Shown: piece by piece, positions 1-7,267 of the stretch | Numbering within the stretch: position 1 is the first letter of the stretch | How the letters are laid out: every line of letters starts with the position of its first letter | Assembly: GCA_024275095.1 (NCBI GenBank) | Contig: JAJRZV010000060.1 | Location: 1 to 17,197 of the forward strand | Reading direction: 5' to 3' | Origin: a bacterium | GTDB taxonomy: Bacteria > JAJRZV01 | Length of the DNA stretch: 17,197 nucleotides | The notes under the pieces: model-generated | What the model saw: the letters and a program-made list of their open reading frames with translations, nothing else | The model's database searches: none | What the model was told of the DNA's origin: nothing | Position numbers and translations under genes: made by a program

Positions 1-339
1 AGCAAGACAGGCTCTTGAAGATTTCAAAATCAAATTTCAGCGCATTTATCCGAAGGTGGTGAAGCTCTGGGAGGAAAATTTTGATGATCTCCTCAGATTC
101 CTTGAATTTCCCTTTGAAATCAGAAGATTCATCTACACGACCAATCAGCTTGAAAGACTGTTTGAAGAAGTAAAACGCAGGCTTAAGGTGATGGAAATCC
201 TGCCTGATGAAGAAAATGCTGACAAAATTCTCTTCCTCATATTCCTGGATGGGGTGAGAAAATCTCAAAAAGGAAACTTCCTGGTTTTGAATTTGTATTT
301 TCTGATCCTTTTCATTCTCTTGCCCGGGAGGTTGTATGA
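1..339 (+). pseudogene. IS256-family (mutator-type) transposase, C-terminal fragment, frameshifted
   Basis: The frame is open from the window edge (base 2) and carries the C-terminal signature of IS256/Transposase_mut enzymes: RRFIYTTNQLERLFEEVKRR followed by an LPDEENADKILFLIFLD stretch. These DDE transposases move IS elements by cut/copy-and-paste, and the C-terminal part holds the region after the last catalytic Glu. The reading frame then leaves the family pattern. From about base 250 the family-like tail (WGEKISKRKLPGFEF, then SDPFHSLAREVV and a TGA at 337-339) continues in another frame. A single-base deletion or a -1 shift near 247-252 therefore breaks the gene. In the uncorrected frame translation would run to 346 with an unrelated hydrophobic tail. 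I see no confident terminal inverted repeat downstream, so the element's right end cannot be fixed. The 5' part lies outside the window. Confidence 0.85.
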
Positions 340-504
340 TGATTAAATATTTTGAGATACAATTGGAGAAACACTATGGAAAATTGAGAAAAAATTTCAG
401 GTTGAATGACTTTTTATCTTATTCAAGTTATCCAAATTTTAGGGGATTAAAACAACTCCAGTGCTTGCATGTACAAAATGTGAAAAAGCGAGGGAATCAA
501 TTCT

Positions 505-1470
505 TCAGTAAAGGAAGCAGGCAACCTTGTGGCCGGGTTTCACTTCCTTGAGTTCTGGTGTGGTTCTGTCACATTGAGGGAGGCGCTGAGGGCAGCGGGG
601 ATGAAATGAGCAGCCAGGAGGTGGATTCTCGGGTGAGGGTACTTCTCCGGGCAAGATGATTTTCTTTCTTCCGGTTTTTTCATCCAGGGTGGGAATGGAG
701 GAGATGAGGGCCTGCGTGTATGGGTGGAGGGGATTGTCCATCACTGCTTCGGTTGAACCCTCTTCCACGAATTGTCCCAGGTACATTACTGCGATGCGAT
801 GGCTGACGAATTCGATAAGTCTTAAATCATGGGAGATGAAAATATATGCCATGTTAAATCGTTCCTTGAGGTCAAGAAAGAGGTTCACAATTTGTGCCTG
901 CACAGACACATCCAGTGCGGATGTGGGTTCGTCGGCGAGAAGAACGTCAGGGTTGAGTATAATCGCCCGTGCTATTGCAATTCGCTGACGCTGTCCACCG
1001 CTGAATTCATGGGGGAATTTTGCCATGTCATCCTCATGCAGACCTACCAGGTGAAAGATTTCCCTTACGCGTTGCTTTCGCTCTTCACGTGAACCCATAC
1101 GGTGCACGATGAGGGGTTCTTCCACGGCATAACCTGCGCGCATGCGTGGATTGAGGGATGTGTACGGGTCTTGGAATACCATCTGTATGTGTCGCCGTGC
1201 CTGCCTGAGCTGTTTGCCTTTCAACCCGAGGAAATTCATTCCGAGAAGCGTGATGTTGCCACTGTGGGGTTCAACCAGCCGTAGAATTCCCCGTGCGAGG
1301 GTGGATTTACCACATCCTGACTCACCCACCAGTCCCAGCACTTCGCCCCTGTGAAGCGAAAAACTCACTCCTCTTACAGCCATGACAGGGGGACGTTTTG
1401 AAAAGAAACCACCTGGCCTGTGGTAGTACACGTGCAGATTTTCTACCTGGAGCACCACCTCGCTGTTCAT
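505..1470 (-). CDS. oppF: Oligopeptide/dipeptide ABC transporter ATP-binding protein, OppF type
   Basis: This is one of the two ATPases that energise import of peptides (or, in some relatives, sugars or nickel) through an Opp/Dpp-type inner-membrane transporter. The protein is 321 residues from the ATG at 1470. Walker A is GESGCGKST at residues 49-57. The ABC signature FSGGQRQRIAIARA, Walker B VLLADEPTSALD and the switch histidine in ISHDL follow in order. The C-terminal oligo_HPY extension carries the usual cysteine cluster (GCSFHPRC, then QC and AC near the end). I chose this start because the upstream oppD stop overlaps it as ATGA (4-base overlap), which implies translational coupling. The open frame extends 42 codons further upstream but only inside oppD. 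No permease or substrate-binding gene follows before the IS remnant, and I see no clear terminator in 340-504. Substrate specificity cannot be told. Confidence 0.93.
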   Translation of the reverse strand: MNSEVVLQVENLHVYYHRPGGFFSKRPPVMAVRGVSFSLHRGEVLGLVGESGCGKSTLARGILRLVEPHSGNITLLGMNFLGLKGKQLRQARRHIQMVFQDPYTSLNPRMRAGYAVEEPLIVHRMGSREERKQRVREIFHLVGLHEDDMAKFPHEFSGGQRQRIAIARAIILNPDVLLADEPTSALDVSVQAQIVNLFLDLKERFNMAYIFISHDLRLIEFVSHRIAVMYLGQFVEEGSTEAVMDNPLHPYTQALISSIPTLDEKTGRKKIILPGEVPSPENPPPGCSFHPRCPQRLPQCDRTTPELKEVKPGHKVACFLY

Positions 1471-2417
1471 TGCTGATGCCCCCAGCACCTGACCCAGCGA
1501 CCAGGAGCAATCTCCACCAGAGGTGGCTCCTGGTCGCATTGAGTGTAACGTTCTTTGCAGCGGTCTTTGAACGTGCAACCTGAGGGAAGGTCCCATAGCG
1601 GAGGCACATTTCCGGGAATCTGGGGTAAACGCTTATGTCCACGTCGAGGGATGGATTTCATGAGTCCCTGGGTGTAAGGGTGTAGAGGGTTGTTTATCAC
1701 ATCGTTTATTGGCCCCCTTTCCTGAATGCGCCCGGCGTACATGATGACTATTATGTCAGCAATCTGGGCCACCAGCTCAATGTTGTGAGAGATGAATAGA
1801 ATAGACAGCCCCCTCTCTTCCCTGAGATGTACAAAGAGGTCCATTATTTGGGCTTCCACTGTGACATCCAGTGCGGTTGTCGGCTCATCAGCAATGAGAA
1901 GCGATGGGTCTGCTGCAACAGCCATTCCGATGACAGCTCTCTGGCGCTGGCCGCCTGAGAGCATGTGTGGATAGGCATGGTAAAGTTCAGGGGGAAGTCC
2001 AACCTGCTTCATGATGTCTTTAACCCGGTTCATGGCTGTTTTACGAGACAATCCATAGTGAATAATGAGTGGCTCGGCTATCTGGTATCCAATGGAAAAT
2101 ACAGGATTGAGAGCTGCCCCTGGTTCCTGAAATACCATGCCGATTTCGCGACCTCGAAATCGCCTCATTTCTTTTTCAGGCAGAGAAGTGAGTTCCGTAC
2201 CTTTGAACCAGATTTCTCCTTCGAGGATGTGCGCCCCTTCGGGCAGGAGTTGCATTATGCTCAATGCTGTAAGGGTTTTGCCTGATCCACTTTCACCTAC
2301 AAGCGCAAGAACCTCCCCCTCCCCGATGCTAATATGAAGGTCTTTTAAAACAGAAAAACTCCGGCCAGGCAGGTTGAAATCTACCCGCAGTCCCCTGATG
2401 TTCAGAAGAGGCTCCAA
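1467..2417 (-). CDS. oppD: Oligopeptide/dipeptide ABC transporter ATP-binding protein, OppD type
   Basis: This is the partner ATPase of OppF in an Opp/Dpp-type importer. The 316-residue protein has Walker A GESGSGKT near residue 40, signature LSGGQRQRAVIGMAVA, Walker B LLIADEPTTALD, and FISHNIE as switch region. Its C-terminal oligo_HPY domain has the cysteine set GCTFKDRC, QC and RCW. The start is a TTG giving MEPLLNIRGLRVDF, which matches where family members begin. There is no good Shine-Dalgarno, but the upstream MshEN-type gene stops 12 bases before it, so coupling is likely. It overlaps oppF by four bases. Finding D and F without the B, C and A genes is unusual. The membrane and binding components must be encoded elsewhere, or these ATPases are shared. 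Confidence 0.92.
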   Translation of the reverse strand: MEPLLNIRGLRVDFNLPGRSFSVLKDLHISIGEGEVLALVGESGSGKTLTALSIMQLLPEGAHILEGEIWFKGTELTSLPEKEMRRFRGREIGMVFQEPGAALNPVFSIGYQIAEPLIIHYGLSRKTAMNRVKDIMKQVGLPPELYHAYPHMLSGGQRQRAVIGMAVAADPSLLIADEPTTALDVTVEAQIMDLFVHLREERGLSILFISHNIELVAQIADIIVIMYAGRIQERGPINDVINNPLHPYTQGLMKSIPRRGHKRLPQIPGNVPPLWDLPSGCTFKDRCKERYTQCDQEPPLVEIAPGRWVRCWGHQQ

Positions 2418-2429
2418 ATCGGCGTCCGC

Positions 2430-3134
2430 TTACTGTAATTCCTCTTCGATTTCTGTGACAGTAATATAACCTTTTTTTATGAGAACTAAAAGAAGGGCGC
2501 GAACCAGTTCATCGGAAGTGTATTCCCATATTGACCTCAGGGGAGCAGAATGTTTTTTTTCTTCCTTCTCGTGTTCCGCACGTGCATCTGCTTTGAGGAA
2601 TTCTTCGTCAGTGGCGATCACAAGCTCCGGTTCCTCTCCTTCTGTTTTGCTCACGGTTTGTTCCTTGAGTGCTTCCCAGGGGGGGACCGGGTGACCCTCG
2701 TAGTAGTATTTTATGGCTGCCTCCAGTGCTGTATCAGTGGCTACCACCGGCTGCACACGCATGCCGGTGATGAAGGCTATTTCGTCAATGGCTGATACGT
2801 TGGTCGGGTCTGAGACCGCTACAAACAGCACCTTTTTCCCTTTCTCTGTTTTTATCCCTAATGGTACCACGCGCAGTCGTTTGGCCTTCTCAGGAGAAAG
2901 AAGTTTAATTATCTGAGGCTGCACGCGAAAACGCGTAAAATCCACCTTTGGGAGTTTAAAATGCCTGGATAAAAAATCCAGTAGCTGACGCTCGGTTAAA
3001 AAACCAAGTTTTACTAAGTTTTCTCCCAGGCGCCCACCCCAGTTTCTCTGGTGGGCCAGTGCAGTAGCGAGCTGGCCCTCGTCTATCAGGCCTGATTCTA
3101 TGAGAAGCTCACCGAGTTTTTTTCGAAGCTGCAT
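2430..3134 (-). CDS. Stand-alone MshEN / GspE N-terminal domain protein (probable c-di-GMP binder)
   Basis: The 234-residue protein is the N-terminal domain of type II secretion/type IV pilus assembly ATPases without the ATPase. Residues 6-62 hold two tandem MshEN half-motifs: KLGELLIESGLI...LATALAHQ, then RLGENLVKLGFLTERQLLDF...LP. This pattern is known from MshE to bind cyclic di-GMP. A T2SSE_N-like region follows to about residue 145 (VVPLGIKTEKGKKVLFVAVSDP). Then comes an acidic, low-complexity linker (about 150-200, with EKEEKK) and a short helical tail ELVRALLLVLIKKGYITVTE. There is no Walker motif. It could be a c-di-GMP-responsive adaptor for pilus, secretion or gliding machinery, but no such genes are nearby. 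The start ATG has no Shine-Dalgarno and sits six bases after a -10 element, suggesting a leaderless message. oppD follows after 12 bases. Confidence 0.85.
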   Translation of the reverse strand: MQLRKKLGELLIESGLIDEGQLATALAHQRNWGGRLGENLVKLGFLTERQLLDFLSRHFKLPKVDFTRFRVQPQIIKLLSPEKAKRLRVVPLGIKTEKGKKVLFVAVSDPTNVSAIDEIAFITGMRVQPVVATDTALEAAIKYYYEGHPVPPWEALKEQTVSKTEGEEPELVIATDEEFLKADARAEHEKEEKKHSAPLRSIWEYTSDELVRALLLVLIKKGYITVTEIEEELQ

Positions 3135-3140
3135 GGTTCA

Positions 3141-3170
3141 ATTTTAACATGTTTCCAACCTAAAAACCAA
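3141..3170 (-). promoter_or_regulatory. Promoter of the MshEN-domain gene, placing +1 at the start codon
   Basis: On the minus strand, TTGGTT (3170-3165) and TAAAAT (3146-3141) are separated by 18 bases. A TG lies one base before the -10, giving an extended TGTTAAAAT element. The ATG begins six bases after the -10, so a standard +1 coincides with the A of the ATG. No Shine-Dalgarno is present. The site lies in the 60-base gap after plsY, so it would make the MshEN-oppDF genes independently expressed. Confidence 0.6.
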
Positions 3171-3194
3171 GCATCTGAAAAAAGTGGAGCGCCT

Positions 3195-3845
3195 TTATCC
3201 CTGAAATTTATGCTTTTTTGCGTGAGCAGAGGCGCTGGTATCTTCCTTGCCAAGCAGCTCTTTCATGCGACCTTCAGTACCCTTGGCAATTCGTTGAAGA
3301 TTCTCCCTGTGAGTATAAAAAAGAAAGAACATGACAAAATAACAAAATACGAGACTGGCAAGGCCGGCGTCTACGGTGGCTGCGTATATGGGCATGAGGG
3401 AGGCGGCGGTAAGTGCTCCAAAGGATGAAATGCGGGTGCCGAGAAATCCCAGGAGCCAGAAAAGTACAAATCCACCTCCTAGCAGAGGGTTCGCTCCCAG
3501 CAACGCTCCGATTGTGGTGGCCACGCCTTTGCCACCCCGAAACTTCAGAAAAATACTGAAACAGTGTCCGAGTATTGCTACAGTTCCTACCAGAAGGGCC
3601 TCTTTATAGCCCAGATACACAAGTGTCAGATATGTGGGTACCAGTCCTTTGAGGGCATCGAGCAGCAGTGTCAGAGCCCCCCATTTTTTGCCCAGGTTGC
3701 GCGTGACATTGGTCGCGCCGATGTTGCCACTGCCAACCCGTGTAATATCCACTCCTCTGAAGCGGGCAATGACGAGACCGAATGGTATTGACCCTATCAG
3801 GTAAGCCAGAAATGCTGCGACTATCAATTCCCAGTAAATAACCAT
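3195..3845 (-). CDS. plsY: Acyl-phosphate:glycerol-3-phosphate acyltransferase PlsY
   Basis: PlsY transfers an acyl group from acyl-phosphate to glycerol-3-phosphate to make lysophosphatidic acid, the first membrane step of phospholipid synthesis in most bacteria. The 216-residue protein is polytopic and carries the diagnostic motifs: GSGNIGATN at residues 38-46, GHCFSIFLKFRGGKGVAT at about 93-110, and a final THRENLQRI after the last membrane helix. The length is typical, with a slightly extended basic tail (HAKKHKFQG). The ATG at 3845 follows the tautomerase stop by two bases and has a GGAGAGG-type ribosome site inside that gene's end, so the two are co-expressed. The plsX gene that supplies acyl-phosphate is not in the window. 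Confidence 0.96.
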   Translation of the reverse strand: MVIYWELIVAAFLAYLIGSIPFGLVIARFRGVDITRVGSGNIGATNVTRNLGKKWGALTLLLDALKGLVPTYLTLVYLGYKEALLVGTVAILGHCFSIFLKFRGGKGVATTIGALLGANPLLGGGFVLFWLLGFLGTRISSFGALTAASLMPIYAATVDAGLASLVFCYFVMFFLFYTHRENLQRIAKGTEGRMKELLGKEDTSASAHAKKHKFQG

Positions 3846-3847
3846 AA

Positions 3848-4045
3848 TTACCTCTCCTGTTGGGGTTCGTCGAATGTTTTACCTGCAATGGCGTAATTTT
3901 CTTTTTCCATTTCCTCTATAACTACAATCACATCTTCGGGAGTCACGTTTACTGTTTCACATACGGCTCTTGTAACTTCCTGTACCAGCGCTTTCTTTTG
4001 CTCTTTGCTTCTCCCTTTAAACATTTTTACTGTTACAAGAGGCAC
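3848..4045 (-). CDS. 4-oxalocrotonate tautomerase-family protein
   Basis: This small protein (65 residues) begins MPLVTVKMFKGRSKEQKKAL, the standard 4-OT layout. After Met removal Pro-1 would be the catalytic base, and an Arg follows near position 12 in the GRSKEQK loop. Family members convert enol to keto forms of 2-oxo acids or serve other tautomerase/dehalogenase roles. The natural substrate here cannot be inferred. The start is a GTG preceded by a strong AGGAGGT site six bases upstream, in contrast with the leaderless-looking starts elsewhere. It is the first gene of the leftward plsY group. The catabolic genes that usually accompany true 4-oxalocrotonate tautomerase are absent, so a housekeeping or orphan role is more likely. 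Confidence 0.85.
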   Translation of the reverse strand: MPLVTVKMFKGRSKEQKKALVQEVTRAVCETVNVTPEDVIVVIEEMEKENYAIAGKTFDEPQQER

Positions 4046-4079
4046 CCTGCACCTCCTTAGAAAGTATTTTTTACTGTAT

Positions 4080-4094
4080 TGTATTCATAATACA
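4080..4094. promoter_or_regulatory. 15-bp palindrome in the divergent tautomerase/nth intergenic region
   Basis: TGTATT-CAT-AATACA is an inverted repeat with perfect 6-base arms and a 3-base spacer. It lies in the 115-base gap between the leftward tautomerase/plsY genes and rightward nth. Candidate leftward -10 elements (TATTAT at 4092-4087 and TACAAT at 4083-4078, read on the minus strand) fall within or against it. It could be an operator, but palindromes this AT-rich also arise by chance. Confidence 0.3.
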
Positions 4095-4141
4095 CTCAGC
4101 ATCTCGCCTGTGGAAGAGTTGCAACAAACTCCTGCTCTCTC

Positions 4142-4150
4142 TGTTATACT
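4142..4150 (+). promoter_or_regulatory. Extended -10 promoter of nth
   Basis: TGTTATACT is an extended -10 (TGn-TATACT). A TTGCAA lies 20 bases further upstream, too far for a good -35. Predicted +1 is near 4157 and the ATG is at 4161, so the leader would be about four bases long with no room for a Shine-Dalgarno. Confidence 0.5.
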
Positions 4151-4160
4151 CTTTACAGGG

Positions 4161-4829
4161 ATGCAGGATGTAAATACAGACCAGCGGGAAATTTTGAAAA
4201 GAGTTCACGAGGAACTGAAGTCGTTGTATGGAACTCCACGGCTTCACAGAAGAGATTTCAACGAGGTAATGCTCAGGACCATTCTTTCACAGAATACCAA
4301 TGATGACCTCAGGGATCGTGCATATCTTCGGCTCAAGAGACGTTTTCCACGACTTGAGGATCTGGAGAAGGCGTCGGTGGAAGAGATCGTTGAGGTTATC
4401 AGTGTTTGTGGATTGGCGCGTCAAAAAGCACAGACCATTAAAAATTATCTTGCTTGGCTCCGCCGTAAATACGGGAGATTGCGTCCAAGAGGAATATGTG
4501 ATGAAAACACACAGTCTCTTCTTTCAGAGCTTCTCAGCATCAAGGGCGTGGGTGAGAAAACAGCGCGTGTGGTCCTGGCCTTTGCCTGCGGGAGGGATAT
4601 GTTTCCTGTGGATACCCATATTCATAGGGTGTTGAAGCGGCTCGGGGTTATTCCTTCAAATGCCAGTCGTGAACTTGCCCATAAACTCGTGCCGGATCTT
4701 CTTCCTGAAGGAGTATCAGCAGCGCTTCACCTCAATCTCATCCGTTTCGGGAGGGAAATATGTCAATCAAGAAAACCTCGGTGTGCCTCCTGTCCATTTT
4801 CATCCTTTTGTCCTTCATTCTCTGCATAA
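4161..4829 (+). CDS. nth: Endonuclease III-like HhH-GPD DNA glycosylase/AP lyase
   Basis: This base-excision repair enzyme removes oxidised pyrimidines and cleaves abasic sites. The 222-residue protein has the helix-hairpin-helix LLSIKGVGEKTARVV with the catalytic lysine at residue 133. The catalytic aspartate is at residue 151 in FPVDTHIHR, and the 18-residue spacing equals that of E. coli Nth (K120/D138). The C-terminal [4Fe-4S] loop is C201-x6-C208-x2-C211-x5-C217, the canonical pattern. The ATG at 4161 gives a normal length; an in-frame extension to 4005 would run back across the divergent gene and is rejected. The last 70 bases, covering all four cluster cysteines, overlap the start of the next gene in another frame. 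The sequence is a divergent family member, so substrate preference is uncertain. Confidence 0.93.
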   Translation: MQDVNTDQREILKRVHEELKSLYGTPRLHRRDFNEVMLRTILSQNTNDDLRDRAYLRLKRRFPRLEDLEKASVEEIVEVISVCGLARQKAQTIKNYLAWLRRKYGRLRPRGICDENTQSLLSELLSIKGVGEKTARVVLAFACGRDMFPVDTHIHRVLKRLGVIPSNASRELAHKLVPDLLPEGVSAALHLNLIRFGREICQSRKPRCASCPFSSFCPSFSA

Positions 4830-6232
4830 GCAAGGAACAGGTTTTCGCTGCACAGTGGTACCTCTACTCCGGTGCTTCTGCACGCGGTGCTGTCACTCGA
4901 GGATTCGAGGGTGTACTGGCCGAATTCGTGCCCGAAGACGAGCGCATTTATGGATATGTCCAGGCTCAGGCAGAAGTGAACTGGAATCGGTTAGGAGGGG
5001 TTTTATCCCTGGGTACATGGGAGATTTCGGAAGACACTATAGAATCCGGTGCATTGCTTGATCGCACGGAGAATCGGTTGTTCATTGATGAGATGTATTT
5101 CTATTATGGGGATGATGAAAAGAATTTTTTTACTTCACAGATTGGCTGGACGAACACGGTAATTCTCGACGGATATATTCTGGATGATTATTATCCGGGA
5201 GGAACACTAAGGTTTAACTTTTTACGTGGAGAAAAGCAGCTTTCTTTGGAAGGCTATGTCTGTAAAGTAGAAACTGACTCACTCATCAGCGGGAGCAAGT
5301 CCTTTATTAGTGGTACACAATTAACGTATTCGGCAAAGCCGTCGGGGCTTACTCTAAAGGGTGGTTTCCACGTACTTATTGAGCGTGATGACTATACCAA
5401 GCAGTTTCTCAATGAAACCTTTTACACCTTTCTGCTGGCAGCGCGTGAACTTATTATGAAAAGACTGCTGGAGAAAACACAGAATTCTGCGTTAGCTGAA
5501 TATATGTATTATCAACTTCTCACTTCCGAAGTGGTTAAAGAAGCAAAGGCCGATATTTACTGGATTACCACACGTCTTCAATGGACAGGGGAAAACTGGG
5601 ATTTTTCCTTACTCGGCGCTATTGATACAGGCACGGGCCGGGTTCATACCGAAATGCCCACGTCCACAGGAGGGGTCGTTGAATCTGATAAGGACATTAT
5701 CTTTTTCGGGTACATGTGGAAGGGTGAGGTGTCCTGGAAATTTCTCGAATGGATGAAAGCTTCCCCTGCTTTGTTGTGGATGAGTGGAAGTGCTGATTAC
5801 TATCGCCGTATTATTGAAAGCGGGAGGGTGGACGCATTCCTTTCCTTCCGACCACTTATTTACGACTCCGCAGTGTTTTTCCAGCAGGGTCTCAACCTGG
5901 GCCTGCACTCTTCTGCTCCTGTTACTGCTGGTCTGTTCGGGACAGGTCTTGTCGTTCCACAGCTTTCGTTTGAAGCCACATTGTGGAAGAGATTTGAGGT
6001 GACATTAAGCAATATTGGCATTTTTACAGAGAAAAAGCCCTCAGAAGCCCCGAGTGCTTTCATAGGATATGAGATGGATTTTCTTTTGCAATGGAACTTC
6101 TGGAAAGATTTTTCCCTCTCCACAGAACTGGATGTTTTTGTTCCGGGTGGTTTTTTTAAAAACACAGGTGGCACGGGGGTAATGTGGACACTTGGTCTGG
6201 ACTGGGCGGTGGAAGGAGAAGGTTGTTTTTAG
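4760..6232 (+). CDS. Exported outer-membrane beta-barrel-type protein of unknown family
   Basis: This 490-residue protein has a clear signal peptide: MSIKKTS, then a hydrophobic core VCLLSIFILLSFILCI and a polar end VFAA before QWYL. The mature part alternates aromatic and polar residues in short amphipathic stretches (for example WNFWKDFSLSTELDVFVPGG) and ends in Phe (EGCF), as outer-membrane barrels recognised by the BAM machinery do. I do not recognise the family, so transport or structural function cannot be assigned. The start is supported by a GGGAGG ribosome site seven bases upstream and by the signal peptide. This places the first 70 bases inside nth, so the two genes are probably coupled. 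It is followed after 45 bases by the ECF sigma gene in the same direction, making it a possible client or trigger of that system. Confidence 0.82.
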   Translation: MSIKKTSVCLLSIFILLSFILCISKEQVFAAQWYLYSGASARGAVTRGFEGVLAEFVPEDERIYGYVQAQAEVNWNRLGGVLSLGTWEISEDTIESGALLDRTENRLFIDEMYFYYGDDEKNFFTSQIGWTNTVILDGYILDDYYPGGTLRFNFLRGEKQLSLEGYVCKVETDSLISGSKSFISGTQLTYSAKPSGLTLKGGFHVLIERDDYTKQFLNETFYTFLLAARELIMKRLLEKTQNSALAEYMYYQLLTSEVVKEAKADIYWITTRLQWTGENWDFSLLGAIDTGTGRVHTEMPTSTGGVVESDKDIIFFGYMWKGEVSWKFLEWMKASPALLWMSGSADYYRRIIESGRVDAFLSFRPLIYDSAVFFQQGLNLGLHSSAPVTAGLFGTGLVVPQLSFEATLWKRFEVTLSNIGIFTEKKPSEAPSAFIGYEMDFLLQWNFWKDFSLSTELDVFVPGGFFKNTGGTGVMWTLGLDWAVEGEGCF

Positions 6233-6264
6233 AATAGAAACTTTTTTGGCTGGAGATTGTTTTA

Positions 6265-6270
6265 TATAGT
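6265..6270 (+). promoter_or_regulatory. Possible -10 element of the ECF sigma gene
   Basis: TATAGT lies seven bases before the ATG at 6278, so the transcript would start essentially at the start codon. The region 17 bases upstream is a T-run (6242-6247), a poor -35. A GAAACT at 6237-6242 resembles ECF-type -35 elements and could hint at autoregulation, but its -10 partner is not clear. Confidence 0.3.
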
Positions 6271-6277
6271 GGATGCA

Positions 6278-6823
6278 ATGGACAGTGATACAAAGCTGAT
6301 GATGAAGGTAAAGAATGATGATGAGGAGGCTTTCATGATTTTGTTCGAGAAATACTCGCCGCGAATTCTTGGATACCTCATGCGCAATGGAGCTTCTCGC
6401 GTAGAAGCTGAAGAAATTGTTCAGGAAGCCTTTTTGCGTGTATGGAGTGAACGCCGCCGTTTCAGACCGACGGGTACCTTTCAGGCGTGGCTTTATACCA
6501 TTGCCTCCCATATCCTCATAAATGAGAGGAAACGGTGGTCAAGGGAAATTACAGATGAACAGCAAATGCTTTCACATCCTGAAAAGTCAGATAATGACCC
6601 GTTTTACCGGGTATCTCTATCCCAGACTGTTGGACGCGTGAAGGGGGTACTTGAGCAGATGAAACAGGAGTATCGCATGGCTGTGCTTCTTGCAGCCGAA
6701 GGGCTTTCCTACCAGGAAGCTGCCCGGGCTATGGGGCTCTCGGTTTCAGCATATAAAACAGTGCTGTTCCGAGCGAGGGGGTTGCTGCGGTCTCATTTTG
6801 CAGAGGCGGGGAGGAAAGAATGA
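6278..6823 (+). CDS. ECF-type RNA polymerase sigma factor
   Basis: This group IV sigma factor directs RNA polymerase to a small regulon when released from its anti-sigma factor. The 181-residue protein starts MDSDTKLMMK. Region 2 is recognisable (AFMILFEKYSPRILGYLMRN, EAEEIVQEAFLRVW, then TFQAWLYTIASHILINERKR). After a variable linker, region 4 has the helix-turn-helix GLSYQEAARAMGLSVSAYKTVLFRARGLL. I prefer the ATG at 6278; in-frame TTG (6257) and GTG (6269) starts are possible but have no better ribosome site. The stop overlaps the anti-sigma start as ATGA, the standard arrangement that couples sigma and anti-sigma synthesis. It lies downstream of a barrel protein and upstream of a FecR-domain protein, so envelope signals are the likely input. 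Confidence 0.93.
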   Translation: MDSDTKLMMKVKNDDEEAFMILFEKYSPRILGYLMRNGASRVEAEEIVQEAFLRVWSERRRFRPTGTFQAWLYTIASHILINERKRWSREITDEQQMLSHPEKSDNDPFYRVSLSQTVGRVKGVLEQMKQEYRMAVLLAAEGLSYQEAARAMGLSVSAYKTVLFRARGLLRSHFAEAGRKE

Positions 6824-7263
6824 AGTGCAGCTCTGTCCAGAAATGGCTGAGCGCTTATGTGGATGGGAAGCTTGATTTTTGGCGTCAGCGACGTGTGGGA
6901 AAACACCTGCGAAACTGTGACGAATGCCAGATTGCGTTGAAACGTGAACAGGAGGCGGTCGCTGCTGTACAGCAACTGGTGAGCCACAACCCCGAAGTTG
7001 ACGCGAGATTCCGTGCAAGGTTTGCAGCACGATTTCAGGAACTTCGGAGACGCGAAAAGGAAGAGACGAGGCCCGTCACTCCGGTGCGGCGGTGGGTTCT
7101 GGCTGGCACGCTGGCAGGGGTAATGGCTGTATGTGCAATTGCAGGTGTTTACATTGTTCATTCGAGGATTCAACCTGTGGATGAGAAAGAGTTGCTTCTC
7201 AACCTGGACCTCTACGAAAACCTGGATGTCATTATTAACATGGAACGCATGAAAGGAGGTTGA
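6820..7263 (+). CDS. Zinc-finger (ZAS-domain) transmembrane anti-sigma factor
   Basis: The 147-residue protein has the ZAS zinc-binding pattern: Cys3, then His29-x3-Cys33-x2-Cys36 (KHLRNCDEC). It normally wraps around the cognate ECF sigma factor. A basic linker follows, then one transmembrane helix at about residues 92-114 (WVLAGTLAGVMAVCAIAG), leaving a short periplasmic tail. That tail contains LDLYENLDVIIN (129-140), closely matched in the next small protein. A GGGGAGG ribosome site lies inside the sigma gene and the ATG overlaps the sigma stop by four bases. The short periplasmic part is unlike the large sensor domains of RseA-type regulators. Sensing therefore probably depends on partner proteins encoded just downstream (inference). 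Confidence 0.9.
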   Translation: MKCSSVQKWLSAYVDGKLDFWRQRRVGKHLRNCDECQIALKREQEAVAAVQQLVSHNPEVDARFRARFAARFQELRRREKEETRPVTPVRRWVLAGTLAGVMAVCAIAGVYIVHSRIQPVDEKELLLNLDLYENLDVIINMERMKGG

Positions 7264-7267
7264 AAGG

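Noticed and set aside
345-378. Possible IS256 right terminal repeat (TACAATTGGAGAAACACTAT region)
   Set aside because: It vaguely resembles IS256 ends, but with no left end in the window and no second copy to compare, it cannot be supported.
336-551. A 71-codon rightward open frame after the transposase
   Set aside because: It has no family resemblance, no ribosome site, and runs antisense into the end of oppF. It is best explained as chance.
1471-1596. In-frame upstream extension of oppF by 42 codons
   Set aside because: It lies entirely inside oppD, and the ATGA overlap at 1467-1470 marks the natural start.
4005-4160. In-frame upstream extension of nth by 52 codons
   Set aside because: It would cross the promoter region and the divergent tautomerase start. 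The ATG at 4161 gives the usual family length.
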